64,000 nt of DNA. Source: Zelopaecilomyces penicillatus (lineage: Eukaryota; Ascomycota; Sordariomycetes; Hypocreales; Pseudodiploosporaceae). Below, piece after piece: positions 1 through 11,405 of this stretch. Where the stretch lies: NCBI GenBank assembly GCA_005765155.1, contig VCCP01000006.1, forward strand, positions 694,501 to 758,500, given 5' to 3'. Below the pieces are notes generated by a model. The model was not told where the DNA came from. It saw nothing but the letters and a program-made list of their open reading frames with translations, and did no database searches. Both the position numbers and the translations under genes were made by a program. Each line of letters begins with the position of its first letter. Position 1 is the first letter of the stretch.

Positions 1-582
1 AATGCCCTTTTTGACAATGGGATCAACATACGCCGCCGTGTGCGGGTTATTACCGTCCGACCCATTTTGGAACCAAGCCATGAGGTCAAAGCCCAGCGGC
101 CGCTCCGGCTTCAACGCATCCCCGTTGAAAAGATCAGGCACCAGGGTCGTGTAGCCCTTGGCCGCAAACAGGTCCGCCATGAGCTTGCTGTTTTGCCAGA
201 TGCCGTAGACATCGGGCAGATAGAGGATACCGACGCCGTTGTGAGCGGTGCTCTCGGGAGGGGTAGCTAGATAGGCATCGATGGTGCTTTCGATCTTGAT
301 ATTTTTACCTGTGGGCTCGCCTCTAAGTGATGTGTTCAATTGATTTGATTAGTTTTTTTGTTTTTGTTTTGAGTTTTCTTTCAGATGGATAATGTATGAG
401 AGATGATGAATGGATGGGATTTGGTGGAGTCTGCTAAAGATATACCCTTCGAGTAAGGTGAATGAAGGCAATGTTGGGGATCATATGGAGTGCAAATGAG
501 GGGCATTTCGGTGGGTAGGCAGTCTAACATACTCGTAAAGGCTTCCGAGAGTGCAGCATCGGCCAGGGGGGTGGGACGCCAT
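1..582 (-). CDS. Dienelactone hydrolase family protein (partial, 3' end outside window)
   Basis: Two exons are visible: exon 1 at 582-533 and exon 2 from 322 to the window edge, joined by a 210-bp intron (donor GTATGT, acceptor TTAG). The start is the ATG at 582-580. The short first exon reads MASHPPGRCCTLGSLYE, a typical opening of fungal dienelactone hydrolase-like proteins, and the join restores EGEPTGKN. Exon 2 continues with a strand-turn pattern (GVGILYLPDVYGIW, then FAAKGYTTLVPDLFNGD) characteristic of this alpha/beta hydrolase family. The nucleophile Cys-Asp-His residues would lie beyond the edge and cannot be checked. Family members hydrolyse dienelactones or related esters, usually in the cytosol; the physiological substrate here is unknown. 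The intron is longer than most in the window. The family call is fairly secure; the specific role is not. Confidence 0.8.
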
Positions 583-1335
583 GATGTTTTTTTCTGGTTA
601 TGAAATTTGAATTGAGTTTATAAGAGTGCGAGAGCAGCTGAGTGGTCTATGAGGTTGAGTTTTGCGTGGATGGTTGGCTCCAAGTTCTTTTATAGATGCC
701 GACATTGATGGGGTAGTGAGTGGTATCTCCATTAAACACCGATAAAGCCTAGCTCAACACCTCAACAGGATCGCTCCCCAGGCGCCCAAACTGACATTAC
801 AAATTCTCGCCCACAGGTGCCATTATGTCTCCGAGCCACCAAATACATGTAAAAACCCCATGCCATCCAATGTCGGCCTAGCTCGAATCCGACCAATTGC
901 CCCTTTGGGCTTGACAGAGCACAAGCCGACCGTTGCGTTCGCAGGATTACGGAGATAATTGACATCACGGGGAGTAAGTGGCAAAGTACCCGGAATCGGA
1001 ATAGAGACGTGGATTTCGGTACCGACGTTTCGTGCACCACTATTTCCTCAAAAAGGTATGGAAGGATAACACTCTTAACAAAGTGCCAGCCTCACTTTGG
1101 TAATGATGTTGCTGCACAAGATGCCGCAGTCAATCTTGCTATTTCCAAGTAAACGTCATATCGCGTTTCGCTAGCATTGTACAATCCTGCTCCTTTCGGG
1201 GTTCTTCATGAAGCGTAAGCAGCCGAAATACCCGGGCTCGTCTTACCCAAATATCCACAACTCCTCGAAATACGGGTGTGGTTTCCACAACGTCTATGCG
1301 GGGAATGAAGCTCAACTGCTGCATTGAGCGATGGA
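583..1335. other. Intergenic region without recognised gene
   Basis: This 753-bp stretch holds the promoter of the left-hand hydrolase and the 3' flank of the zinc-finger gene. Small reading frames on the minus strand (for example 762-1040) show no family resemblance and were not called. Confidence 0.6.
687..695 (-). promoter_or_regulatory. TATA-like box of the dienelactone hydrolase gene
   Basis: CTATAAAAG on the minus strand lies about 105 bp upstream of the ATG at 582, a plausible distance for a fungal core promoter. This is assigned by sequence and position only. Confidence 0.45.
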
Positions 1336-2214
1336 TCATTTCGAACGCAAGCCTTTTGGTTTTCGCTTCTTGAAAACAACAGGACCAGGGCCAGCCTGAT
1401 CTCCGCCCTCTGTTTTTATGGGAGTGTCAGAGGTTGATTCCCCCGTTGCTGGTGGGTTTTCCGTTAACCCCTGGGAATCAGTGTCTGGCTCTGCCTTGAT
1501 GACATCCTCTCCCTTGATCTCTGATTTTACATCGACCGATTTCTTGTCTTCTTCCTCCGCCTTTATGTCTGATTTGTTCTCGTCTGCAGGTGCTAGTTTA
1601 AGCGGTATCGTTCCACTTAGGAGCGCATCGAGCTCCTGGTCTTCGTCTTGCGGTACGGATTTGGAGTCGCGGCCCCAACGCTTAGGCTTTTTGAAAAGAC
1701 CACGCACCGCCTCTTCTTCATCCCTCCTTTCCTCGGTCTCCTCACGCTTCCTCACACCACTAGCCCGGGCCTCAACCTTGGCTTCTGAGTCTCCTTGTTT
1801 GTTTGATGTCTCAATGACTCGGGTGCTCGTGACAGTCCATTCGCCTGGCATTGCCATTTCGGGTCGCAAGTCACTAGGCATGGCAACACCCAGTGCAGCA
1901 AGCTGTTCCCGTTGAGTTTGCAGTTGCACCTCCGCTGGTTTCGCCGGGGGGCCATTGCGGCCAGCTGAGCCCGAAGTTTCTGACGATGCGGGGCCAGAAA
2001 CTACCCCGTTTAGCCTAGCAATCTCATGTCGTGCCCGTTCCTTGTCGCGTTCTTCTCGTTCATGGCCACGATGAAGATCTCGTAGAAAGCGTTTTAACGC
2101 GCCCTGGTGCTTGCCGGTGGCTTCGTGGTTCTGGCGTTCGAGTTTGGTATCGCGCACGTAGCACAAACAGTGCTTACACCAATATTTTGGGGTGGACTTC
2201 CAGAATTCGGACAT
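1336..2214 (-). CDS. U1-type zinc-finger protein, WBP4-like spliceosomal factor
   Basis: This is an intronless 292-residue protein. The N-terminus (about residues 5-40) is a matrin/U1-C-type C2H2 zinc finger: FWKSTPKYWCKHCLCYVRD, followed by spaced His residues (NHEATGKH). That arrangement is seen in WBP4/FBP21 and related pre-mRNA splicing proteins, which bind U1/U2-containing early spliceosomes in the nucleus. A basic and acidic helical segment follows (GHEREERDKERARHE), then a long low-complexity tail rich in Glu, Lys and Ser that ends in a basic cluster (KKRKPKGL) suitable as a nuclear localisation signal. Unlike animal WBP4, no WW domain is visible, which appears usual for fungal members. 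The start at 2214 is favoured because the zinc finger sits at the extreme N-terminus in this family. A role in splicing is inferred from the family. Confidence 0.8.
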   Translation of the reverse strand: MSEFWKSTPKYWCKHCLCYVRDTKLERQNHEATGKHQGALKRFLRDLHRGHEREERDKERARHEIARLNGVVSGPASSETSGSAGRNGPPAKPAEVQLQTQREQLAALGVAMPSDLRPEMAMPGEWTVTSTRVIETSNKQGDSEAKVEARASGVRKREETEERRDEEEAVRGLFKKPKRWGRDSKSVPQDEDQELDALLSGTIPLKLAPADENKSDIKAEEEDKKSVDVKSEIKGEDVIKAEPDTDSQGLTENPPATGESTSDTPIKTEGGDQAGPGPVVFKKRKPKGLRSK

Positions 2215-2767
2215 GCTTGTTGGTAGACGGTGATGCTGATGTTGATACGGAGGTTAGTTGTGAGCTCGACATAGCAGTGACGAAATAATGGAGCAGGGAC
2301 ACAAATTTAGCAGCCGCCAGGTTATGTCAGCAATTGGTTCTTGTTGTTGGCCCCATGCGCCATGCGCCCCAGGTCTTGGCATGCAATATTGGCAGAAACA
2401 TGGGATGAGTATGACTCGTGGCATCTAGCATCGGAATTTCTACATATAAGGGAGACTTATATACAGGTTGGGTATATATGGCTAGCATACATGGCACATT
2501 CATGATGATGTAAATCGATTGATTTTCATTTGTTTCAGAACTCGTTTCGTTCTTTCTATTACAAAGCTTATCTCTGCAAGCTTGCCATATTTCCTTTGTG
2601 TTCTCTTAGACCACCATTCAATCATTAATATAAAAAAATCCGTAAAGTCGGTGGCATGCGTTTCTACACAGCCAACACGTTCCAAGAAATGAACGCCATA
2701 AAAAACCCGCTTATAATTCTAGTTGTCAAGAATCCGCTTCTATAATGGTATCGTCGTCATCCGAATT

Positions 2768-3745
2768 TTATAGGGCAATGACACCGCTCAGGGCTGCGAC
2801 AAGAAGAGCCGCTGCCATGGCGGGGAATGCTTTTGTGCTTCCACTTGCGGGAACACTTGGGGCAGCAGGAGGAGCCGCAGTCGTGGTAGGGACCGAAGGC
2901 TGCGTGGGAGGCGGCCTGCTGACAGGAGGGTGGCTCACAGGTCTGCTCACAGGGGGGGCACTAGGTGCCTGAGAAACATGCGGCCGCGAAACAGGAGGGC
3001 GAGAGACGGGAGGTCGGGAAACAGGAGGGTGCGATGCAGTCGCAGGGGCACCACCACAAGGAGTGGTATGGACCTGGACTTGGCCATCACCAATCTGGCA
3101 CATAGGAATGGCGATGGTGGTAGGGACAACCTGGGGTTGGCCGTCGGCAAGAACAGTGACAACAGTGGTAACAACGATCTTAGTGCCTACGGTCTTCTCG
3201 CTGCCGTTGCTGGAACCATCGCAGGATTCGGCAATGATCTCGACGGGCTCACACTGAGGCGCCCAGTTGCGGTCGTACAAGTTGTAAAAGTCGCCAGACA
3301 GGCACTGGTAGAAAACAGTTGAGGGACCAAGAGCCAGGGAACCATTGGAGCAGGCAGAGAATCCAGCGGTGATGAGGGCACCAGACTGAGGAGGACCATC
3401 GAACTGAAACTGGAAGTTGGAGGCGACGTAGCCAGTGCGATCCTTGGCATCCTTGAGTACACCATCCTTGAGAGTCACAACAAGAGTGTTGGGGCCATCA
3501 CAGCTGCGCTTCTGTTGAAGAGTTAGTGCCTGGTTTTTATACGCGGCTTTGCTCTGAATTACCTTGATGGATCGCTTAGCAGCACCCAGTCGGTTGATTG
3601 TGACTGAGAACTTGCCATCGCGAGAGGCGCTGCAGCCTTGTGGAGAGTCACCCTTGGGCTTAATGGCCTCGGTCACGGCGCCACCTTCGGAAGGCAAGGC
3701 GTAAGCTGTGGCAATGAAGCCCAGAGTTGCAAGTGACCACTTCAT
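2768..3745 (-). CDS. Pir-type cell-wall protein with a C-terminal GPI signal
   Basis: This is a single exon of 325 residues. The open frame extends upstream, but the Met at 3745 opens a proper signal peptide (MKWSLATLGFIATAYA), so that start is chosen. Residues about 90-175 match the four-cysteine C-terminal domain of yeast Pir/Cis3 proteins (TLKDGVLKDAK, FQFQFDGPPQ, LALGPSTVFYQCLSG, NFYNLYD-like). After it comes one Pir-like repeat core (QIGDGQVQ), the motif whose glutamine forms an alkali-labile ester with beta-1,3-glucan in yeast. The rest is a Pro/Ser/Thr-rich region with VSRPP-type repeats, a likely O-mannosylated spacer, and a hydrophobic tail (AMAAALLVAALSGVIAL) after a small-residue omega-like site, indicating GPI anchoring. 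The product is therefore secreted and wall- or membrane-bound. The domain order is reversed relative to yeast Pir proteins. Confidence 0.85.
   Translation of the reverse strand: MKWSLATLGFIATAYALPSEGGAVTEAIKPKGDSPQGCSASRDGKFSVTINRLGAAKRSIKVIQSKAAYKNQALTLQQKRSCDGPNTLVVTLKDGVLKDAKDRTGYVASNFQFQFDGPPQSGALITAGFSACSNGSLALGPSTVFYQCLSGDFYNLYDRNWAPQCEPVEIIAESCDGSSNGSEKTVGTKIVVTTVVTVLADGQPQVVPTTIAIPMCQIGDGQVQVHTTPCGGAPATASHPPVSRPPVSRPPVSRPHVSQAPSAPPVSRPVSHPPVSRPPPTQPSVPTTTAAPPAAPSVPASGSTKAFPAMAAALLVAALSGVIAL
2880..3045. repeat. Pro-Val-Ser-Arg coding tandem repeat inside the Pir-type gene
   Basis: Imperfect 15-bp units encode PPVSR/RPHVS-like motifs in the spacer region of the wall protein. Units are degenerate at DNA level and grouped in two clusters. 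Such tracts in fungal wall proteins are prone to length variation. Confidence 0.6.
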
Positions 3746-6700
3746 TTTGACTTCCAGATATCGACTCAGATCAGTGATGAGATGAACGAGAGACGTCGAG
3801 ATCGTGCGTGCAAGGGTGAGAAGCACACTTCAGGAACTCGGGAGCAAGGAAGAACGGAGGCTGGCCAAGATGGTGGACGCGGGAGCCGCAGATTCATATA
3901 ATGAACTGTGGAGGAGGGCCCGGCCTGGCAAGAAATTGACTGCTCCATTGATCGTCTTCATGCAGCCTTTGCACATGGCGACAGCCAACCAGGTTGAGCT
4001 CGATCCTGGAGAGCGGACCGGGCATGGACTGCTTAGCGCATGAGGGCTTTATCTTTCGGGCATAGTGACCGACTCAATGTGGCCCTGGTCCACCTGGAAT
4101 GGATGGCTTGCCGATTGTCTGATGTCAGGATTGGATGCTGCAAATTTTGACACTCAAGAGGTACTGTACTTCGTGCTTTCTGTTCGTACGGGAAACCTAA
4201 TGTCAGTCGACAGGGGACCCCCTTGCTGATTGATGGACAGGACCCACCTGGCGTATCTGTAAGCTAGTGGATTAGCGTCCATTGATGATCACTGTCGTCT
4301 GTGGCCAACTTGGCTCAAGTCATTGAGCGACTCTCTTCAACTACTGATACGGAAACATCTCACTATAAGCCACATGCTCTAACTGGATTGCGTGATGGTG
4401 TAATCCAAAGCAAGGGAACTTTGTACCCATAGAGAAGCAAAAAAGATCGCCAACAAGCAGGGTACTCAGGCACTCCTGATCTTCACTCCTGAGTAATGAC
4501 AACACAGACTAGTCTTGTGTTCCCTCTCATTCTACTAAGGTATGTACGGCTTCGATGTCGAGGGTACGAGGACACCACCCTCTGCACCATCGAGGCAGAA
4601 GGATGGCCTTCATCTCCACGTACCTACGTTAGCAACATCGCCACAATGCAACAAGCAGCTCCAGACCTCCATCAACGCCCTGTAAATTTACCTTGGCCAC
4701 ACATCCTCCACACAATTCCCCCTCCATCAGCAACCTACCTGCCGAGGATGTGAGGGAACGCATGTGAGGGAGCCCCCAAAAGATTAGTTCTGCAGCCACA
4801 GCTCATTGGCTATGCAGGTCCTCCGGCTTGTGAGTCGCCTACTTTCACAATGTGTGTGTTGCCCTGGGCTTCTGAACACGGGAATGTCTCACACATTTCG
4901 GCCAATGGTTCTAACGAACATGGGAGGCTTGATATAATGAAGTGGATGCACCGAGGACACACCAGCGTCATCATCACAGTGAATACCGCACCCTATTCAT
5001 AGTACAACTTCTTCTTGATTGATATAGGCAGAGGTAGGTACAAATTTTAACTTTGGGCTAATACCCACCATACTTTTCATGTTCTTGTTTTCTGTTTTTT
5101 ATGCCGGGCTGGTGTTGTTCCTGAGCATGCAGTGCCTCCAAGCGGCACATATGCCTGCGCACGACTAAATTGAAGTACGAGGGTAGCCAATACAGGATTT
5201 TGGGATTGGACCGTTGCTCTGGTGGCGTAATAATGGTCGATCCAGGCACAAGCTACAAAGTACTTGGAAAGGAACGGCCATGGAAAAAGTTCCGGAGTTC
5301 GAAGCCGGGGCCAAGCCACATTGGCCACTGGCTCACCTCACATCCCGTACGGAATGTACATTGTTGAGAACAGTCGCGTTGGTAGGTCAGCGAGTGTGGT
5401 ACTGGTTAATGGTTCGTTCGCATGCCAATGTAGGCATAATGATTAGAGGCTAGGTTTACATGAATTGAAGCATGTCGGGGATTGGATGGTACAGTACAGT
5501 TGAGAACTTGAAAGGCTTGAGCCAGCTGCCAATTGCACGCACAGACACGCTCAACAAGCACACACAAACTATACTCAACGGCGGCGGCGTGCAACTAGCT
5601 CGTGGATGGAGAAGAGGGGGAAACTGCGGTCATTGCTGGGTGAGCCTGGAGCGGGCGTACGTAGGTTGGCGTATTCGTCCATGACAGCCTACTTCTTCTT
5701 CGGTCCTTACTCCGCCCTTCACATGCCCACGCGAAGATGGAGAAGCCGAAGTGGTGGTGACCCTCATGGCGGGGGAGCCGGCGTCGATTCCTAACTGGTG
5801 GAGGCGCCGGCCGCTAGTTTTTTGGCGTCTTCTGCCGTCAGGCAAGTTGGCAAGGGCATTCGTTGGCGAATTCTAGGTGTGTGCTCTAATAATAAACGTA
5901 CAGGTGATGGTGTTCAGCGCGCGCCCTCCATTTCGAAGATGCTTTAGAGAAGACAGGTGGAAATCAAGCTGCGTATCCGTATTCCAAGCCGAGTATTTGT
6001 AGGGAACCTGCCTCGCCCCAGACAGACTGCCTAGCAACTGCGTAGGTAGCGCCTTCCTCTGATGCCCGGCGATAGGCATTACTGAACCAAGCTTGGAAAT
6101 TACTAAGGCACCCAAGTATCAGGTCGACAGCGGGCCAGATGCCCCGTACCATTCACACAAATATACAACCCCAAGCTCCTCCCGCCTTCTCTTCAACCCT
6201 TTCTTGCTTTCGAGAATCACGGTCTGCCCGCCCTTACTTTAGTCAGAGTACCTGCGCCGTTAGGTGTTATGTTCGTCTTATCTCTCATTGCACTCAGCGT
6301 GTACATCAGGGAAAATAGTGCAGCAAAGAATCCATCGGCCCGAGAGCAAGCTGGGCGAGGTACAGTACATCTTTGAGCACCTACCATTTACTGACCAGCA
6401 CACCATGGAAGAGAAGAAAATTAGGATCGTGTGTGAGACATGACTGAGCCGCTCAACTACCTACGTACATACGATAATTAGGGATCGACAACAGATCTCA
6501 CTTACTACGTAGGAGGGACTGAGGACTTGCCGAAGTCTGTGCAGTTGTACCTGTGACGATCAGGGCAATAAGCAAACACATACACAAATATCAATGTTAC
6601 GCCATGATTACTATTCCATACTATCCTTATCAGTGTGCTCTCACAGCGCATTGTGTGCATGGGTGATGCACCACCAGAAGAAAAAGGGAGGGAGAGAGAG

Positions 6701-9700
6701 AGAGAGACGAATCTCTTAACATTGTCAAGAGCCACTAAACGGGGTTATGAGAGCAAGCCTGACTGACTATCATCTCAGGCCCTCAACTTGTGAAATTGGC
6801 TCATGCCTTCTGAAGGTTGCAGTGAATCCATCGGGCTCAGGCAGGCGAGTTCATTATCACCTTGTCTCCACAAACGGCCCACCCGAAGCTTTCATTGCTT
6901 TTCTCACCACTCCACTGATAATCAGCGGACAAATTACTATGTGTCTCCGAGAGATCAAAAGGTTTGACAATGCAGAGAGTGTAAGACAAGCTGCATAACT
7001 CGGATAAAAGAAATGCGGCCCGGAATTCTTCCTGAATCCCAATGTCGTAATTTATCACACTTGGGGAAGCGAAAATCCCAACTGCTAGAAGCAATGGAAA
7101 AGAATCATTAGGTGCAGAATAGCCAACGTGTCGCCAGTGCCTATATGTACAGTTTCTTCTCCTCTCGTAATGGGAAAAATATATGAACGGATCAATGTCG
7201 TCGCACCAGGATTAGTGGTTCGGTGAGCAGTGTTACTCGCGCCATTTTTTCAGTTTGTCGGCATTATTCCCGGGTAATTAATTACCTGGAGAGACTGATT
7301 GACATATCTATGCCATTGTGGGGAAATTAATTACCTCATCCGCCCACCATCAGTGAATTGAGTTTGTAGGCCCTGGCCAAAGGTGCGCCAGTGCAGGTAC
7401 CCGTTTAGAAGAGGCTATCACGGCATTGGCTGACAACTAATTGAACGGGCTCGACTGAAGTTCAAATCTCACCGATAAAGCTATGGCCAGACACAATGTT
7501 CCTAAACTCCATCGCGCGGGTAGTTCTCCTGTGAGATAATTATGACAGTGTCATCAGCCATTGTACGCACCTAAATGAACCGACACATAGGTAGAAGCTA
7601 TAATCTTGCATGTGCTTGTGAAAAGAGGTGTAGTGGGTGATGCGCATGTATTGCAGCAATACGGGCAGATGCATCTCATCAGTGTAAACATCGCAGATAT
7701 TCGCTCACCACTAACTAATCAAGGCAGTTTACATGCTCAAATGTGCAAGTATCATAGATAAATGTGCAGCAATGGACAACAAGTGATGTAATACAAAATA
7801 ACTTCAGGCGAGAACGGTGAAGCAATAAATCTGTGCAGCAGGACAAAAGATATGATCTCATTTTTTTATACAAACCGAGTTCGGAATTGCTAAGTTTGAC
7901 ACCTTTCTGGTTAATTAGTAGGAGATATTAGGAGATATCATGAAGACCTTGCTGTGTTTTGCTACCCGGGAGTCCACGATCAATTTCACTGGAGGTATTG
8001 GAATTTTCAATTCAGGCTAGCTAGCGTGTTGGTCTAGCACATGCCTAAGAAAGTATCTGATGGAATAAGTGCTCAATCTCGCATGTGGCGATGCAATGTT
8101 GCATGCACTATCTTGTCCAACGGTAGATTGGACCGAAAGCTGAGTTCGAATTCTCCGGATGGCCGGACTAGTGTTGGTAATGAGCTCCGAGCATGCTGAA
8201 CTAACGGTGCTACTGTAGCCTAGTAATCCTGAAGGACGCCGTTGACGTCAGATAATATCGCCGGCAAAACAGTTTCTAACCATAGTATGCTGTTTTTCAG
8301 GTAGCACGAGGCGTGATTCTGTATTTAATATAGATGCTACTATAGCCTTCATGTGCCAGGGTTCTGTAGACGACCAGATGGGCAGCTTGGCAGCCTTACA
8401 ACTCGAGAATATATGAGCAAATAACAGCGTGTAATATTTACTGACTACGACGTCTCAATATGGTGGGGATAACATGCAATTCGTATGGAGCCGCCTATGG
8501 GGAACATCTGCATGCTAGCATGAACGGTGATCAGCACTGAAATGCCCTTGGGGTCGACTAAAGAAGGTAAACAAATAGTGTATTTAGCATATGTTTTGAA
8601 GATCATAGCACTACAAGTAAAGATGGACATTTCAATTGTCCATTCCAAAACTGAACATGTTGTGAGCTATGTTGCAAATCGGCAACGTTGGGCAGTATAC
8701 TCTATTGGTACCTCAACATCAAAGTCGTCCGTCAAAATAAGCGACGGTTATATGAAGGACAAGGAAGCAGACGATTTGTAAATATTTCTTCCCCGCTTTG
8801 TCTACTCTATATCGCAATGCATCAATCAACGAGATACGAACTCCGAGCATGTTGTGCCTGCTCGAAATGGCTCTTGAGCGGAAATATTAACCATTTGTGC
8901 AGGCGAGGGTATGATATTGGAGCACACAAACAAGCCTCACGATTGCTAGATGAGCCTCAACCTTCCATAACGAGCGACGCCGAGCGATAACATAGGTGCA
9001 TGTAATGACACCGCAGTAGCAGAGGATAGAGACTGTCGACTCACCATACCTACTCCTTTAGGGAAGACGCGCCTCCATCTCCTCATCGGCCGGCACTTTT
9101 TCTTGGCTTAATGATTCGCCATAACGATGCAAAGTGGTGTTGTACCGAGGGCCGTTTGGTTGGGTCCCCTGGTTACGGCGCCTCGTCGTGCCTGATATCG
9201 CCTCACATCACGCGCTACTCTATGCTTTGTCCTACTTTGGCGTCTAGACTTCCGATAACCAAATCTTGATAATCAACCCGACCAGGCTGGATCATTCATA
9301 GTGCTGGCTTCGGCCCGCATGCCGTCATTCTGTAGTGTGCTACCTTCTGAAAGCAGCTGGTGCCCACCACGGAAGCAGGGTATTCGAGAGCGGGTACAAG
9401 AATCGAGTCCCGGGGCCCCATCGAAATAAGGTCGTACGGCAGAATAACCTCTACCCAGTTTTATGCGAGCGGGCGTTGTGAGGAAGAATAGCGAGCGCAG
9501 GCAGGCAGGCAGGCAGGCGGAGAGGCAGGTGGGTGGAGAAGCTTGGGGGGATCACGGAATTTCACAAGGCCGTTTTGTGCGGTCAAGCGGCAAACCCGTG
9601 GTGATGGTTATGGTGGATTGGGGATTGACAGGGGAAGGAGAAGCCGATCGCCTTTGCCTCCGCTCCTGCTGGCACAGTTGCACTATGGCAAGTGAGTGAT

Positions 9701-10139
9701 TAGATAATTGCCACGCTGAATTCCGATCTTGGCAAAACCCAGTACCTGAATTCTAGCCAAGGAAACCAGTCTCTGTCATGCGAACCATCCACCAGCTTCC
9801 CCCAACATCTAACCGTCTTCTCGAAAGGCTGCCACTCCAAAAACAGCCACTGTGCTTGCAGCTGCGTGCTCTTCTCGTCACCAGGCGTCTGTCTCGGTGT
9901 TAATGCCAAGGTGCCGAACAGCGGCGTATCGGAAGCGCAAGGCGGCCGATGCTGGGCTGTGTGGGGCGGACCCTTTCAGTAAGCATGGGTATGGGTATGA
10001 ATAAGCTTGAAGGTCCGGAGGTTAATCGGCAAATAGGAGTGCGCAGCTGGCCTGAAAAGGCGGGGGCGTCTTTGCCCCGGCATTTCTTGACTCTGTCATC
10101 CCACTCCAAAGGAGGTTGAAGGAGCTTGCTGAGTGCGAG

Positions 10140-10170
10140 CCCCGGACCGCATCCCGGACCGCATCCCGGA
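10140..10170. repeat. 12-bp tandem repeat, about 2.5 copies
   Basis: CCCGGACCGCAT is repeated head-to-tail at 10141-10152 and 10153-10164, followed by a partial third copy (CCCGGA). Confidence 0.8.
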
Positions 10171-11140
10171 TCCGGCAGGTCTGGGGGTGGCTCCCGACAG
10201 CAAGGCTCACAAGACTGACCCTTTGGAGACGCTGGAACGGGATAATTGGCTCACCATCTCCAAGACCCAGAGGGCCTTTTGACACGGCATTTTGGGGTCA
10301 TGCCTAACAAAATGGACACTAGGTTGCTATTCCCCTGAGCTACACAGCACCGTGGGGACAAAGTCTCCCCTCCCCGCCTTCTTGGCAATGAGGAGAAGCC
10401 CAGAAGCCCGCGAAGAAGCTCCATCGGAGTACGACGTTGATGTCTATCTAGGCCCGACACAGAAGTTGCTCACAGAAGGAGATCAAGAGAGGGCAGGCAT
10501 GGAAAACACCAACACCTACGGCTCACAGTTTGGATGCGGCGACAGTCTACAGATAGACGAGACGGCTGACCCGAGGACAATGAGACACAATGGCCTTGTT
10601 GAACGTGGTTTCCGTGTCAGGTTGTGACGATGAAGAATTGGCCTGGCTGTTCCATCGAACTTTGCCCCGAGACACGGTCACGCCAGCGTCCACAAAAGTG
10701 TGTCGCCACTCCGGCTTCCGTTATGGCTTACTGGCCTGGCGCTTATCAGTCAAGCCATGGCGCACGAGTACCGGTAGGCGTTGGGCTCCGTCGTTGGCGG
10801 CTTCACCTAGGGCTGATCTGGCATCTGTACCTGATTGTGGTGTATCACTGGTGGAAAAGGCTGGCCAAGTCTGGATCTCTTGCGTGCTTTGACTGGACAG
10901 CCGAGTTAGCGTGCAGGTGCCGGAAATTGCAGGTCGATTCATCACGAGACGGGAGAGCCAATACAGAAGTGCCTTTGAGTGAACTCCAGGCTTCCTAAAA
11001 GGTTCCTCTGCCAAACACCTTCCCTTTTCTTAGCTTCCCCACGCGCCAAAGCCCCATGTTTGCTCTTAGTGCCCTTGTGCCGGTGCCAGTGGGTCTGGAG
11101 GAGGCGACCGAGGAGGCACCATCGCGGCTCTAGCACGGCT

Positions 11141-11173
11141 CCATCGCTACTCCATCGCTACTCCATCACTGCG
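11141..11173. repeat. 11-bp tandem repeat upstream of the fungalysin gene
   Basis: CCATCGCTACT occurs at 11141-11151 and 11152-11162, with a degenerate third copy at 11163-11173. It lies about 120 bp upstream of the TATA box and so could be a promoter element, but no factor is identified. Confidence 0.7.
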
Positions 11174-11287
11174 CCATCATGCGTATGCCGGTCAACACAG
11201 TCAGAAAGGGAAGTTGGTCATGGCTCTCTATCTTGTGCCATCACGGATACCTATTCGATCCATCTCCATGTCATGAGCGAAAAGAAC

Positions 11288-11296
11288 TATAAAAAG
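11288..11296 (+). promoter_or_regulatory. TATA box of the fungalysin gene
   Basis: TATAAAAAG lies 118 bp upstream of the ATG at 11406, in a good position for the core promoter of a strongly expressed secreted protease. Confidence 0.55.
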
Positions 11297-11405
11297 GCCA
11301 CCGGCTCTCCTCGATGAGAATGAAGGATCAGCCACCACAGCCCGACCAGCTCGCAACTCAACTACAGCTGTGCTTCTCACTTCACACATTTCAATCTCTG
11401 TCATC

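Larger units (their letters stand above)
3746..11405. other. 7.6-kb gene-poor region
   Basis: Apart from the 5' flanks of the wall-protein and metalloprotease genes, I see no protein-coding gene, tRNA or transposase here. Reading frames are all short (no more than about 125 codons) and unrelated to families I recognise. Visible local structure includes a GA microsatellite near 6693-6708, a GGCA repeat near 9500-9520, a 12-bp tandem repeat at 10140-10170 and an 11-bp tandem repeat at 11141-11173. The stretch could hold long non-coding transcripts, degenerated transposon DNA or long promoters; none of these can be shown from the sequence alone. Confidence 0.5.

Noticed and set aside
8130..8175. 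GTTCGAATTC resembling a tRNA T-loop
   Set aside because: The flanking bases do not form a T-stem, and no acceptor or anticodon arms are present.
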